A stretch of 36,034 nucleotides of DNA from Novosphingobium sp. Chol11 (GTDB lineage: Bacteria; Pseudomonadota; Alphaproteobacteria; Sphingomonadales; Sphingomonadaceae). The translations under genes were made by a program, and so were the position numbers. The stretch lies in contig NZ_OBMU01000001.1 in the NCBI RefSeq assembly GCF_900218065.1, forward strand, positions 945,877-981,910, in the 5' to 3' direction. Under the pieces are notes generated by a model that was not told the origin of the DNA, did not search any database, and saw nothing but the letters and a program-made list of their open reading frames with translations. Positions 16,865 to 24,586 of the stretch are shown in pieces; the first letter of the stretch is position 1, and each line of letters opens with the position of its first letter.

Positions 16865-17377
16865 ATGAGCAGTCAGCGGGTAGGGGTCTATCCCGGCACG
16901 TTCGACCCGATCACTTTGGGTCACATGGACATCATCCGCCGGGGCGCCAAGCTGGTCGACAAGCTGGTCATCGGCGTCACCACCAATATTGCCAAATCGC
17001 CCATGTTTTCGGATGAAGAACGGCTGGAGATGGTGCAGCGCGAATGCGCCGGTATCGACGCGGAGATCGTCGTTACCGGCTTCAATTCGCTGCTGATGGA
17101 TTTCGCCGAATCGCAGGGCGCCAGCGTCATCATCCGCGGCATTCGGGGCGTCACCGATTTCGAATATGAATATCAGCTCACCGGCATGAACCGCCAGATC
17201 AACCACCGGATCGAAACCGCGTTCCTGATGGCCGATGTATCGCTCCAGCCGATCGCTTCGCGCCTGGTGAAGGAAATTGCGCTGTATGGCGGGCCGATCG
17301 ACAAGTTTGTCAGCGCCCGCGTGCGGGATGATGTAGTCGCTCGGGTAGCGATGCTCGGGCAGAAGGGCGGCCAATAA
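16865..17377 (+). CDS. coaD: Phosphopantetheine adenylyltransferase
   Basis: It transfers AMP from ATP to 4'-phosphopantetheine, the penultimate step of coenzyme A synthesis. The 170-residue nucleotidyltransferase has GTFDPITLGHMDII with the ATP-binding TLGH at 17-20, and IIRGIRGVTDFEYEYQ, which holds the family's binding arginine. The C-terminal region lacks the usual ISSS/SSxxVR stretch and instead reads SRLVKEIALYGG, as I recall for alphaproteobacterial members. The start is 4 bases after the ispA stop, so the xseB-ispA-coaD genes look like one transcript. Confidence 0.96.
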   Translation: MSSQRVGVYPGTFDPITLGHMDIIRRGAKLVDKLVIGVTTNIAKSPMFSDEERLEMVQRECAGIDAEIVVTGFNSLLMDFAESQGASVIIRGIRGVTDFEYEYQLTGMNRQINHRIETAFLMADVSLQPIASRLVKEIALYGGPIDKFVSARVRDDVVARVAMLGQKGGQ

Positions 17378-17400
17378 CAGGCCGCTCAGCCTTCGTTCAG

Positions 17401-17428
17401 TTGCCAATCGCGAAGAGCGCGCTATCAG
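17401..17428 (+). promoter_or_regulatory. Possible promoter before the cyclophilin gene
   Basis: TTGCCA 17401-17406 and TATCAG 17423-17428 are separated by 16 bases and would start transcription about 36 bases before the cyclophilin ATG. It lies in the only sizeable gap (93 bases) between coaD and that gene. The match is moderate. Confidence 0.3.
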
Positions 17429-17470
17429 GGCAGCTTCGCCTTCAAGGTCCAAATCAGGGAAAGCTTATCC

Positions 17471-18229
17471 ATGCGGTTCAGTTCGGCGTTCAAGACCGTG
17501 GCGATCACTGTCGCTCTCTATGCGTCGGGCGGCGTGGCGCTGGCCCAGGGTGGCGCTCCTGGCGGTAATGGCGAAGAGATGAAGCGGGCGGAAGCCGCCG
17601 CGCGCGCTGAACAGAATGCGAAGTCGATGGGTCAGGACGCAGAAGTGAAGCTGCCGCCCGCGACCGTGCCGGTGGATCCGGAAAATGTGTGGGATCTCGA
17701 CCTGTCGAGCGGCGGGCGCGTGCGCATCCAGCTGCGCCCTGACATCGCCCCGCAGCATGTCGAACGCATCAAGCAGTTGACGCGTCAGGGCTTCTACAAT
17801 GGCCTGAAATTCCACCGCGTCATCCCCGGTTTCATGGCGCAGGGCGGCGATCCCAAGGGTGACGGCACCGGCGGTTCCCCGCTCCCTGACCTTCAGGCCG
17901 AATTCAACCCGATGCCCCACTTGCGCGGCACCGTGTCGATGGCGCGCGCAGCGGATGAGAATAGCGCCAACAGCCAGTTCTTCATCCTCTTCCTGCCGCG
18001 CATGCAGCTCGACAAGAAATATACCGTCTTCGGCCGCGTGATCGAAGGCATGCAATATGTCGATGCCATCGCTCCGGGCGAGCCGCCCGCCAATCCGTCA
18101 ACCATTCTCCAGGCGTCGATCGAAAGCGATGGCAAGCCGCCGGTAGCAGCGCTGCCCACACCTCCAGCGCCCTCCATTGTCGCGCCCGCACCGGCCACGG
18201 CAAAGAAGGCTGCACCGAAGAAGCGCTAA
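17471..18229 (+). CDS. Periplasmic cyclophilin-type peptidyl-prolyl isomerase
   Basis: It speeds cis-trans isomerisation of prolyl bonds, here probably in the periplasm because the first 26 or so residues are a signal peptide (VALYASGGVALAQG). A Glu/Ala-rich linker follows, then a cyclophilin domain with FYNGLKFHRVIPGFMAQGGDP (Arg and Phe of the active site), GTVSMARAADENSANSQFFI and KYTVFGRVIEGM. An Ala/Pro/Lys-rich tail ends in AAPKKR. At 252 residues it is longer than minimal cyclophilins because of the linker and tail. It sits between coaD and queA, all on the plus strand. Confidence 0.93.
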   Translation: MRFSSAFKTVAITVALYASGGVALAQGGAPGGNGEEMKRAEAAARAEQNAKSMGQDAEVKLPPATVPVDPENVWDLDLSSGGRVRIQLRPDIAPQHVERIKQLTRQGFYNGLKFHRVIPGFMAQGGDPKGDGTGGSPLPDLQAEFNPMPHLRGTVSMARAADENSANSQFFILFLPRMQLDKKYTVFGRVIEGMQYVDAIAPGEPPANPSTILQASIESDGKPPVAALPTPPAPSIVAPAPATAKKAAPKKR

Positions 18230-18245
18230 GGCTGAAGAAAGGCGG

Positions 18246-18271
18246 ATCATGCCGGGCCACTCCGGCATGAT
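18246..18271 (+). other. Hairpin between the cyclophilin gene and queA
   Basis: ATCATGCCGG 18246-18255 and CCGGCATGAT 18262-18271 form a perfect 10-base stem with a 6-base loop. No T-run follows, so it is either a Rho-independent-like pause or an mRNA-stabilising 3' end. The queA ATG is 27 bases downstream, with GAGGA in between. Confidence 0.5.
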
Positions 18272-18297
18272 GATCCTGCTTAGAGGATAGCGCCCGC

Positions 18298-19326
18298 ATG
18301 CGCGTAGACCTGTTTGACTTCGAATTGCCTGCTGAGAGCATTGCTCTCCGGCCAGCATCACCGCGCGACGCTGCCCGCCTGCTGCTGGTTGATGGCGACA
18401 GGCCGTTTGAGGATCGCATCGTGCGCGACCTGCCGAGCCTTTTGCGGGCCGGTGACGTGCTGGTCTTCAACGATACGAAGGTCATCCCCGCCCAATTGGA
18501 AGGGCTCCGTGGCCAGGCCAGGATCGGGGCAACGCTCCACAAGCGGCTCGGCCTCCGCCAGTGGCAGGCCTTCCTCCGCAATGCCAAGCGGGTTCGCGAA
18601 GGTGACCAGATCGATTTCGGCGCGGGCGTCACGGCTCTTGCCGGGCCGCGCGACGACGATGGCGGCGTCACCCTGACGTTCGAAGGCGATGACCCCGTGG
18701 AGGTTCTGCTGGAGCGGGCAGGGCGCATGCCGCTACCGCCCTACATCGCCAGCAAGCGGCCAACCGACGCGCGCGACCGCAGCGACTATCAGACGATGTT
18801 CGCGCGCGAGGATGGCGCGGTCGCAGCCCCCACGGCGGCGCTGCACTTTACCCCCGATCTGATGGCAGCGCTGGCGGGTGCGGGTGTGGTGTCGGAAACG
18901 CTGACGCTGCACGTGGGCGCTGGCACATTCCTGCCCGTGAAGGCTGAGGATACCGACGACCACCGCATGCATGCGGAATGGGGCCGGATCGAACAGGCCA
19001 CCGCCGATCGGCTGAACGCCGCCCGCCAGGCAGGCGGCCGCCTCATTGCCGTCGGCACGACCAGCCTGCGCCTGCTCGAAAGCGCCTGCGGCGAGGATGG
19101 CGTCATCCGCCCCTTCGCCGACGAGACGCGCATCTTCATCACCCCCGGCTATCGCTTCCGGGCGATCGATGGCCTGATGACCAACTTCCATCTGCCACGA
19201 TCGACATTGTTCATGCTGGTAAGTGCGCTCATGGGACGGGAGCGCATGCAGGCGGCCTATGCCCATGCGATCGAGAGCGGATACCGCTTCTACAGCTATG
19301 GCGACTCGTCGCTGTTGTTGCCGTAA
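18298..19326 (+). CDS. queA: tRNA preQ1(34) S-adenosylmethionine ribosyltransferase-isomerase
   Basis: It transfers and rearranges the ribosyl group of SAM onto preQ1 in the wobble position of GUN-anticodon tRNAs, giving epoxyqueuosine. The 342-residue protein starts [19 protein letters not shown] and has [13 protein letters not shown], the HFTPDLM stretch, [12 protein letters not shown] and the C-terminal [16 protein letters not shown]. All are family hallmarks. The usual partner tgt is not next to it; instead a convergent DUF486 gene ends 17 bases away, so tgt must be elsewhere. Confidence 0.97.
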   Translation: MRVDLFDFELPAESIALRPASPRDAARLLLVDGDRPFEDRIVRDLPSLLRAGDVLVFNDTKVIPAQLEGLRGQARIGATLHKRLGLRQWQAFLRNAKRVREGDQIDFGAGVTALAGPRDDDGGVTLTFEGDDPVEVLLERAGRMPLPPYIASKRPTDARDRSDYQTMFAREDGAVAAPTAALHFTPDLMAALAGAGVVSETLTLHVGAGTFLPVKAEDTDDHRMHAEWGRIEQATADRLNAARQAGGRLIAVGTTSLRLLESACGEDGVIRPFADETRIFITPGYRFRAIDGLMTNFHLPRSTLFMLVSALMGRERMQAAYAHAIESGYRFYSYGDSSLLLP

Positions 19327-19343
19327 GCCGTGGCCCAGCCGGG

Positions 19344-19682
19344 CTAGGACCGGCCGACGAACAGAAAACCCACCGCCGCCATGATGCACAGAAATGCCGC
19401 CGCGTGCCGCCAGTGCAGCGGTTCGCCGAGAACCGTGACCATGAACCCGCCGAACACGATCAGCGCTATCGCTTCCTGAGCGATCTTGAGCTGCCCCGCG
19501 CTCCACCCGCTGGCGAAGCCGACGCGGTTCGCAGGCACGGCAAAGCAATATTCGATCAGCGCGATGCCCCAGCTGATCAGGATGACGATCAGGATCGGCT
19601 TTTCCATCCCGCCTTTCAGATGCCAATACCAGGCGACGGTCATGAAGATGTTTGAAACGACCAGCAGCAGGATGGTTGGCAT
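19344..19682 (-). CDS. DUF486-family small membrane protein
   Basis: A 112-residue protein with four hydrophobic segments: TILLLVVSNIFMTVAWYWHL, ILIVILISWGIALIEYCFAVPANR, IAQEAIALIVFGGF, and AAAFLCIMAAVGFLF. The AWYWHLK and CFAVPANRVG motifs are typical of DUF486, a family with the layout of half-size drug/metabolite transporters. No substrate is known. The ATG at 19682 starts directly at the first membrane segment; the frame stays open upstream, but that part is not conserved-looking. It is convergent with queA with only 17 bases between. Confidence 0.87.
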   Translation of the reverse strand: MPTILLLVVSNIFMTVAWYWHLKGGMEKPILIVILISWGIALIEYCFAVPANRVGFASGWSAGQLKIAQEAIALIVFGGFMVTVLGEPLHWRHAAAFLCIMAAVGFLFVGRS

Positions 19683-19792
19683 GAACGGCCTCGACAGATG
19701 AGGGATCGGCCTGTGCCATCGCCGGTAGGCAGAGCGCAAGAGGGGTGGCAGGCCTTATCGGCCGACGTCGGATAGCCTGTTCGGCGCACAAG

Positions 19793-19818
19793 AAAAAGGG
19801 CCCGGCATCGCCAGGCCC
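19793..19818 (-). terminator. Terminator of the SWFGD/DUF2171 gene
   Basis: Read on the minus strand, GGGCCTGG (19818-19811) pairs with CCGGGCCC (19805-19798) with one G-U pair and a 5-base loop, then TTTTT. It lies 20 bases after the stop codon of the gene. Confidence 0.82.
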
Positions 19819-19838
19819 CTTCCGTCGCTCATCGGCAA

Positions 19839-20762
19839 TCAGCGATAGCGGTACGTGTCGCGCGAGCTGCTCGAACCACTGCTGCTCCAGCTATTCTGGT
19901 CGCGTCCTTCCCCGAACATCGCATTCTGCTCGCGTTCGGTGCGCCAGGCCTTGTGCGCTTCATCGGCGGTCTTTTCCAGCGTCACCCGCTGTTCGTCCAC
20001 CGATCTGATCCAGGACGACGGAACGGAATGGTGCACGCCGCCTGCATCCTGATCGGTCTTGGTCAGGATGATGCGATCGCCGCTCAGCTTGTCGACGGTG
20101 CCGATATGTTCGCCGTCGCTGCCCACGACTTCCATATGTTCGCGGACCTGCTGCACTGCCTGCCGTTGTTCCGTGCGGCGCGTGCGCCAGCTGCCGAACT
20201 CATTGTTGAAGCGGTCGCGATGCTCGCGTTGATATTCCGCATAGTCGCGATCCAGTTCGTCGATCCGCTGCTGGCGCCAGGCATGATAGTTGGCGTCGTG
20301 ATGCTCGCCATAATCATGCGTCGGTCCATAGGAGCGGACGCGGTTGCCATGATCTTCACTGCCAAACCCGCTGCGTTCGCCAGTGAAGGGCGCATAGCCC
20401 CGGTTCGGCAGATATTGGCTGCTGCGCGATGCTGACGCGAAGCCGATGCGGCTGCTTTCGTCGCGCGGGTCACCATAGGGACGGTTATAATATTCGTCAT
20501 ATTCGCGGCGGCGCTCGGCTTCTTCATCGCCGAACCAGCTGCGAATCTCGTCACCTGCCCGATCGAAGAAGCCGCGCTCTTCGGGATCATACTGCTCCGG
20601 TGCCCGCCGACTATCAGGACCGCTGAACTGGCCACGCGTCCCATAACGATAGCTGCGGTCATCACGCCAGTCGCGCTGGCCGCGATAGCGGTCCGAACCG
20701 CGATCCCAATCGCCGCGAGTCCTGTCATCGCCTCCATAGCGGCGTCCGCCTTGATAGCCCAT
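19839..20762 (-). CDS. SWFGD-motif protein with a C-terminal DUF2171 domain
   Basis: A 307-residue soluble protein. Residues 1-60 are low complexity and rich in Arg, Asp, Gly, Tyr and Trp. A helix follows with the SWFGD motif at 75-79 (RSWFGDEEAERR). A disordered stretch leads to a charged helix (about 160-200). A DUF2171-like beta domain lies at about 204-272 (VVGSDGEHIGTVDKLSGDRIILTK, given here in two parts: VVGSDGEHIGTV and KLSGDRIILTK), resembling the PRC-barrel layout. The tail is Ser-rich. AAGGAGA lies 6 bases before the ATG. Such proteins are common in sphingomonads and thought to be stress related; the function is not established. Confidence 0.87.
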   Translation of the reverse strand: MGYQGGRRYGGDDRTRGDWDRGSDRYRGQRDWRDDRSYRYGTRGQFSGPDSRRAPEQYDPEERGFFDRAGDEIRSWFGDEEAERRREYDEYYNRPYGDPRDESSRIGFASASRSSQYLPNRGYAPFTGERSGFGSEDHGNRVRSYGPTHDYGEHHDANYHAWRQQRIDELDRDYAEYQREHRDRFNNEFGSWRTRRTEQRQAVQQVREHMEVVGSDGEHIGTVDKLSGDRIILTKTDQDAGGVHHSVPSSWIRSVDEQRVTLEKTADEAHKAWRTEREQNAMFGEGRDQNSWSSSGSSSSRDTYRYR

Positions 20763-20812
20763 GATACTTCTCCTTGGCTGCTGTTGCTACGGCCTGAAGC
20801 CGTTGTTTCACC

Positions 20813-20837
20813 AATGAGTGGAAAGGCGCATCGTTCC
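20813..20837 (-). promoter_or_regulatory. Possible EcfG (general stress) promoter of the SWFGD/DUF2171 gene
   Basis: On the minus strand GGAAC (20837-20833) is followed 16 bases later by CATT (20816-20813), about 50 bases before the start codon. Alphaproteobacterial general-stress sigma factors of the EcfG type recognise GGAAC-N16/17-CGTT; this is one base off in the -10 element. Position and spacing fit, so it is plausible but unproven. Confidence 0.35.
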
Positions 20838-20841
20838 GGCC

Positions 20842-20887
20842 GTTACGTGGAGGTAACATCCGTGTTTGGAACCGAGCGGTCGCTCGG
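20842..20887. repeat. Two inverted repeats upstream of the SWFGD/DUF2171 gene
   Basis: CCGAGCGGTCGCTCGG at 20872-20887 is a perfect palindrome (7+2+7), and GTTAC 20842-20846 with GTAAC 20853-20857 is a shorter inverted repeat. Both lie between the candidate stress promoter and tRNA-Ala. They could be operators or remnants of a repeat. Nothing else is seen in this gap apart from the tRNA promoter. Confidence 0.35.
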
Positions 20888-20917
20888 CTGGCACGGGCAG
20901 ATATGAGAAAAAGCCCG

Positions 20918-20946
20918 TTGCAAGGCAAAAGCGGCTCGCTTATAGG
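20918..20946 (+). promoter_or_regulatory. Promoter of tRNA-Ala(CGC)
   Basis: TTGCAA 20918-20923 and TATAGG 20941-20946 are 17 bases apart. Transcription would begin around 20953, only a few bases before the mature tRNA 5' end, a compact layout common for single tRNA genes. Confidence 0.57.
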
Positions 20947-20957
20947 CAGCGCTCCTT

Positions 20958-21033
<76 letters not shown>

Positions 21034-21091
21034 TCCTTTCGGAAAGAAGGGGTGCTCCTGAAGGACTTTACCGCCAGCCTGATGCGCGCCT

Positions 21092-21874
21092 ATGGCGGAT
21101 TTCATGACATCATCCAGCATTGAAGGCCGCTCGGCTGCGACTGCGATCATCGTCCGTGACATGCCCGATGGTCCTCCGCACATCCTGATGATGGAGCGGG
21201 CAGGGACGATGGCTTTTGCGGCGGGAGCATTGGTATTTCCCGGCGGCGCTGTGGACGACGCAGACCGCGAACTCGCGCGCGCCTTGGGAGGCTCGGCGGA
21301 TGTGGAAGAGACCGCTGCGCGCCTTGCCGCGATCCGGGAGACGCTGGAGGAAAGCGGCTTGGGCATCGGTTTTGCGGCCTCGGCGGGCCCGGTGCAATTG
21401 GCCGAGATGCGTCGAGCTTTGGCAGGAGGCGCGACCCTTTCCGCCATCCTCCAGACGCATCGGCTTGAGCTCGCGCTGGATCATTTGACGCCGTTCAGCC
21501 GCTGGCACCCGGCGGACGCTGAAATGGCCGCGCGGATTTATGATACGCGCTTCTATCTGGCGCGCGCGCCGGAGGGCCAGGTTGCGACGGCTGACACCAC
21601 TGAAAATGTCCGGCTGTTCTGGATGAGCGCAGGCGACACAATCGCCCTGTGCGACGCTGGTGGTGGCCGCATCATCTTCCCCACGCGCCGCAATCTTGAG
21701 CGGCTGGCGCTGTTCGGCAGTTTTGCCGAGATGGCCGCCCATGCCGCGTCCTTCCCCGTGGAAAAGGTCAGCCCGTGGCTGGAGGAAAGGGACGGCGTGC
21801 GCCACCTCTGCATCCCCGATCATCTCGGTTATCCCGTGACTTCGGAACCGATGGAGCAGGTGCAGCGTGGTTAG
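21092..21874 (+). CDS. Nudix hydrolase with an interrupted Nudix box (NUDT19-like)
   Basis: A 260-residue Nudix-fold protein. The GG of the box is at 51-52 (LVFPGGAVDDADREL) and the catalytic half RETLEESG at 82-89, about 16 residues further apart than in a canonical box. An insertion in the Nudix box is known in the NUDT19 family, acyl-CoA/CoA diphosphatases. The later LTPFSRWHPAD and IYDTRFYLARAPEG also fit that family. CoA-ester hydrolysis is therefore a reasonable but untested guess. An ATG 12 bases in (21104) is an alternative start. The extensin-family gene begins 3 bases after the stop. Confidence 0.88.
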   Translation: MADFMTSSSIEGRSAATAIIVRDMPDGPPHILMMERAGTMAFAAGALVFPGGAVDDADRELARALGGSADVEETAARLAAIRETLEESGLGIGFAASAGPVQLAEMRRALAGGATLSAILQTHRLELALDHLTPFSRWHPADAEMAARIYDTRFYLARAPEGQVATADTTENVRLFWMSAGDTIALCDAGGGRIIFPTRRNLERLALFGSFAEMAAHAASFPVEKVSPWLEERDGVRHLCIPDHLGYPVTSEPMEQVQRG

Positions 21875-21877
21875 CGC

Positions 21878-22603
21878 ATGCGCCAGCTTCACATCATCCT
21901 GCGCAGGCTTCTGCTGCTTGGCGCACTCTGCGCCCTGGCGCTGATCGGCTATGCCTATCTGCGTCATCGGCCGCAGGACCTGCCCTGGACCGACCTGGAC
22001 CTCGCCCAGCCTGTCGGGATGTTCACGGGCCGCAAGCTCGCCGCTCTGACCGGCGACGCCAACGGATGCCGCGCGCTGCTCGACCGGGCTGGCGTCAGCT
22101 ATGTCGCGATGAAGCCTAAGGGAAGCGGGCAGTGCCGCCACAGCGATGCTGTCCGCTTGCGGCAGGAAGATGGCGTGGTGAGCCTGTCCCCGGCCTCTGT
22201 CGCTCCATCCTGCCCGGTCGCCGCCGCGCTCAAGCTTTGGGAATGGCAGGTGGTGCAACCCGCCGCAGAGCAGATTCTGGGGAAGCCGGTGGAGACGATC
22301 CAGCATCTCGGATCCTACAGCTGCCGCCGCATCTACGGCCGCGCTCAAGGCAGTTTCAGCGAGCACGCCACTGCCGACGCGATCGACATCAGCGGCTTTA
22401 TCCTGGAAGGCGGAAAACGCATCAGCGTTGCGCGCGATTGGCGGGGTGAGGGGAAGGAAGCCATCTTCCTGCGCGCTGTCCGGGACGGTGCTTGCCGGCT
22501 TTTCTCGACCACTCTGTCGCCCGACTATAACGCCGCGCATCATGACCATCTGCACCTGGATCAGGCTGAGCGGGGCAAGCTCGGCGGACGCCTGTGCCGT
22601 TAG
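21878..22603 (+). CDS. Extensin-family envelope protein
   Basis: A 241-residue protein with an N-terminal membrane anchor or uncleaved signal at about 8-28, so the rest is periplasmic. Paired cysteines are at GCRALL, GQCRHSD, SCPVAA, SYSCRRIYG and GACRLFS. SEHATADAIDISGF (His163, Asp170) and HHDHLHLD (221-228) form the S-x-H...A-x-D and H-x-H pattern of the LAS/VanY-type zinc peptidase fold, so a peptidoglycan hydrolase role is plausible. The plant-like name extensin is historical. It is close behind the Nudix gene and probably cotranscribed. Confidence 0.88.
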   Translation: MRQLHIILRRLLLLGALCALALIGYAYLRHRPQDLPWTDLDLAQPVGMFTGRKLAALTGDANGCRALLDRAGVSYVAMKPKGSGQCRHSDAVRLRQEDGVVSLSPASVAPSCPVAAALKLWEWQVVQPAAEQILGKPVETIQHLGSYSCRRIYGRAQGSFSEHATADAIDISGFILEGGKRISVARDWRGEGKEAIFLRAVRDGACRLFSTTLSPDYNAAHHDHLHLDQAERGKLGGRLCR

Positions 22604-22650
22604 AGCATCGTGCGCAAAAGTGGGAACCGGTTCTGCGCTTGAAACGATGC
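22602..22650. repeat. Dispersed palindromic repeat starting in the extensin-family stop codon
   Basis: GCATCGT 22605-22611 pairs with ACGATGC 22644-22650, and inside it GCGCA 22612-22616 with TGCGC 22634-22638, giving a long imperfect hairpin with AACCGGTT 22625-22632 in the loop. The sequence resembles a dispersed alphaproteobacterial intergenic repeat. Its first bases overlap the TAG stop at 22601-22603. It may serve as the transcript's 3' hairpin. The 120 bases that follow hold an A-run and no gene. Confidence 0.65.
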
Positions 22651-22771
22651 GACAACAAAAAAACCAGAGCGCGCGATCTGCGTCCGAATAAGCGCTGCGC
22701 GCTCCAGCCTTTCTGTGGACTTGCGCAACCTGGAGGCATAGATTCGTCCCTCTTCACGTATGGAGGTGGTC

Positions 22772-23044
22772 ATGCCGCAGTTCGTGATAGAAAGGGAAAT
22801 GCCCGGCGCAGGAAGGCTTCGGGGCGATGAACTTAGGAGCGCATCGCAAGGGTCATGCAATGTGCTGCGCGAGCTTGGACCCGACATACAATGGGTCCAC
22901 AGCTATGTGACGGACGACAAGATCTATTGTCTCTATCGCGCGCCCAGTGAAGAGCTGATCCGGCAGCATGCCGAGCTTGCGGGGCTTCCGGCCAACAGCA
23001 TCGCGAGGGTTCGATCGACGATCGATCCCACGACCGCGGAATAG
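22772..23044 (+). CDS. DUF4242-like small protein
   Basis: A 90-residue soluble protein beginning MPQFVIEREMPGAG and continuing with ELGPDIQWVHSYVTDDKIYCLYRAP and ELAGLPANSIARVR (quoted in part). This is the ferredoxin-like alpha/beta layout of DUF4242, some members of which have been described as nickel binding. I chose ATG 22772 because GGAGG at 22762-22766 is 5 bases upstream; an ATG at 22760 would contain that site. The stop codon abuts the trpE stop on the other strand with no base between. The family call is from memory of the pattern and the function is unknown. Confidence 0.72.
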   Translation: MPQFVIEREMPGAGRLRGDELRSASQGSCNVLRELGPDIQWVHSYVTDDKIYCLYRAPSEELIRQHAELAGLPANSIARVRSTIDPTTAE

Positions 23045-24586
23045 CTACTGGCCGAAGCCCGCCTGCCGGGCGAGATCGACGGCCTCCCGCGCTGCCGCGA
23101 GGAGCGCGCCGCTCTTCGCTTCGCACTCGCGCTGCTCATATTCCGGCGTCGAGTCGGCCACGATGCCCGCCCCCGCCTGAACATGCATGACGCCATCCTT
23201 GAGCACGGCGGTGCGCAGGACGATGCAGCTGTCCATGTTACCGTCTGGCCCGAAATAGCCGACACCGCCGGCATAGGCGCCTCGCGTCTCGGGCTCCAGC
23301 TCCGCGATGATCTCGCAAGCGCGGACCTTGGGTGCGCCTGACACGGTGCCTGCCGGAAACCCGGCGAAGAGCGCGTCCAGTGCGTCCTTCTCCGGTGAAA
23401 GGCGGCCGACCACGTTCGACACGATATGCATGACGTGACTGTAGAATTCGACCGTATAGCTGTCGGTCACCGTGACCGACCCGGCAGTGGCGACCCGGCC
23501 GACATCATTGCGCCCGAGGTCGAGCAGCATCAGATGTTCGGCCCGCTCCTTGGGATCGGCGAGGAGGCTTTCCCGGTTGGCGGCATCCTCGACAGCACTC
23601 TTGCCGCGAGGCCGCGTTCCGGCGATCGGCCGGATCGTGACTTCGCCATCGCGCGCCCGCACCAGGATTTCAGGGCTGGACCCGATCAGCGCAAATCCGG
23701 GCAGATCGAGATAATAGAGGAAGGGCGACGGGTTGATCCGCCGCAAAGCCCGATAAAGCGAGATCGGCGGCAAGGTGAACGGACTGGTGAATCGCTGGGC
23801 GAGCACCACCTGGAATATGTCTCCCGCGACGATATAGTCCTTCGCGCGCTCGACCATCGCCTTGTAGCGGCCCGGCTCCAGAGCGGGCGTCACCTCGACA
23901 TCGGCAATGTCCTGCGGGGCGGGGGTCTGCGGCAGGGGTGCGGCAAGACGCGCCGCCGTCGTATCTATCCGCTCCAGGGCCTGTGCAATCGCCGCGTCGG
24001 CATCGCTGAAGCTGCCCTTCCACACAGGCGCGACAAAATACAGCGCATCGGCCAGCCGGTCGAAGACAAGGATGATGGTCGGCCGCACGAACAGCATGTC
24101 GGGCAGCTCAAGCGGATTGGGTGCAGGCCGGGGCAGCTTTTCGACAAGGCCAACCGTCTCATACCCGAAATAGCCCACCAGGCAGGCGAGGGCAGGGGGA
24201 AGCGCCGGGTCAAGCTCCGCACGGCATTGCGCCACCAGCGCCCGCAAGGCATCCAGCGCGCCCGCAGTCTCCGGAACGAAGGCTTGGCGGTCGGCCGCCC
24301 ACTGGCGATTGATCTCCGCCGTCTGGCCCTCCGCGCGGAAGACAAGATCAGGGGCGAGGCCGATCAGGCTGTAGCGACCCCGTACTGCGCCGCCTTCGAC
24401 GGATTCCAGCAGAAAGTCACCGCGATCGGGCTCCAACAGCTTGAGCGCGGCGGAAATCGGCGTGTCCGTGTCCGCGATTTGCCGACGCCACACCAGCGCC
24501 GAATTACCAGCCGCCAGCGCGGCGCGAGCAGCCGCTATCCCGTCATTGCCTGCGCTGCTTGGCATCATCTTATTGAGCGCCGCCAT
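23045..24586 (-). CDS. trpE: Anthranilate synthase component I
   Basis: It makes anthranilate from chorismate, the first committed step of tryptophan synthesis, using ammonia from TrpG. The 513-residue protein has the N-terminal feedback-binding LLESVEGG region, then the chorismate-utilising domain with PIAGTRPRGKS, HLMLLDLGRNDVGRVA, the VSGAPKVRA stretch and RGAYAGGVGYFGPDGNMD. TrpG is not fused and not adjacent. The start at 24586 overlaps the ppiD end by 17 bases; an internal ATG at 24568 would start just after the ppiD stop and is possible. It is probably translated from the ppiD transcript. Confidence 0.96.
   Translation of the reverse strand: MAALNKMMPSSAGNDGIAAARAALAAGNSALVWRRQIADTDTPISAALKLLEPDRGDFLLESVEGGAVRGRYSLIGLAPDLVFRAEGQTAEINRQWAADRQAFVPETAGALDALRALVAQCRAELDPALPPALACLVGYFGYETVGLVEKLPRPAPNPLELPDMLFVRPTIILVFDRLADALYFVAPVWKGSFSDADAAIAQALERIDTTAARLAAPLPQTPAPQDIADVEVTPALEPGRYKAMVERAKDYIVAGDIFQVVLAQRFTSPFTLPPISLYRALRRINPSPFLYYLDLPGFALIGSSPEILVRARDGEVTIRPIAGTRPRGKSAVEDAANRESLLADPKERAEHLMLLDLGRNDVGRVATAGSVTVTDSYTVEFYSHVMHIVSNVVGRLSPEKDALDALFAGFPAGTVSGAPKVRACEIIAELEPETRGAYAGGVGYFGPDGNMDSCIVLRTAVLKDGVMHVQAGAGIVADSTPEYEQRECEAKSGALLAAAREAVDLARQAGFGQ

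Noticed and set aside
15974..17452. A 492-codon minus-strand open frame opposite ispA and coaD
   Set aside because: Both plus-strand genes are certain and the reverse frame has no recognisable fold.
21110..22555. A 481-codon minus-strand open frame opposite the Nudix and extensin-family genes
   Set aside because: Shadow frame in GC-rich sequence; the plus-strand products carry clear motifs.
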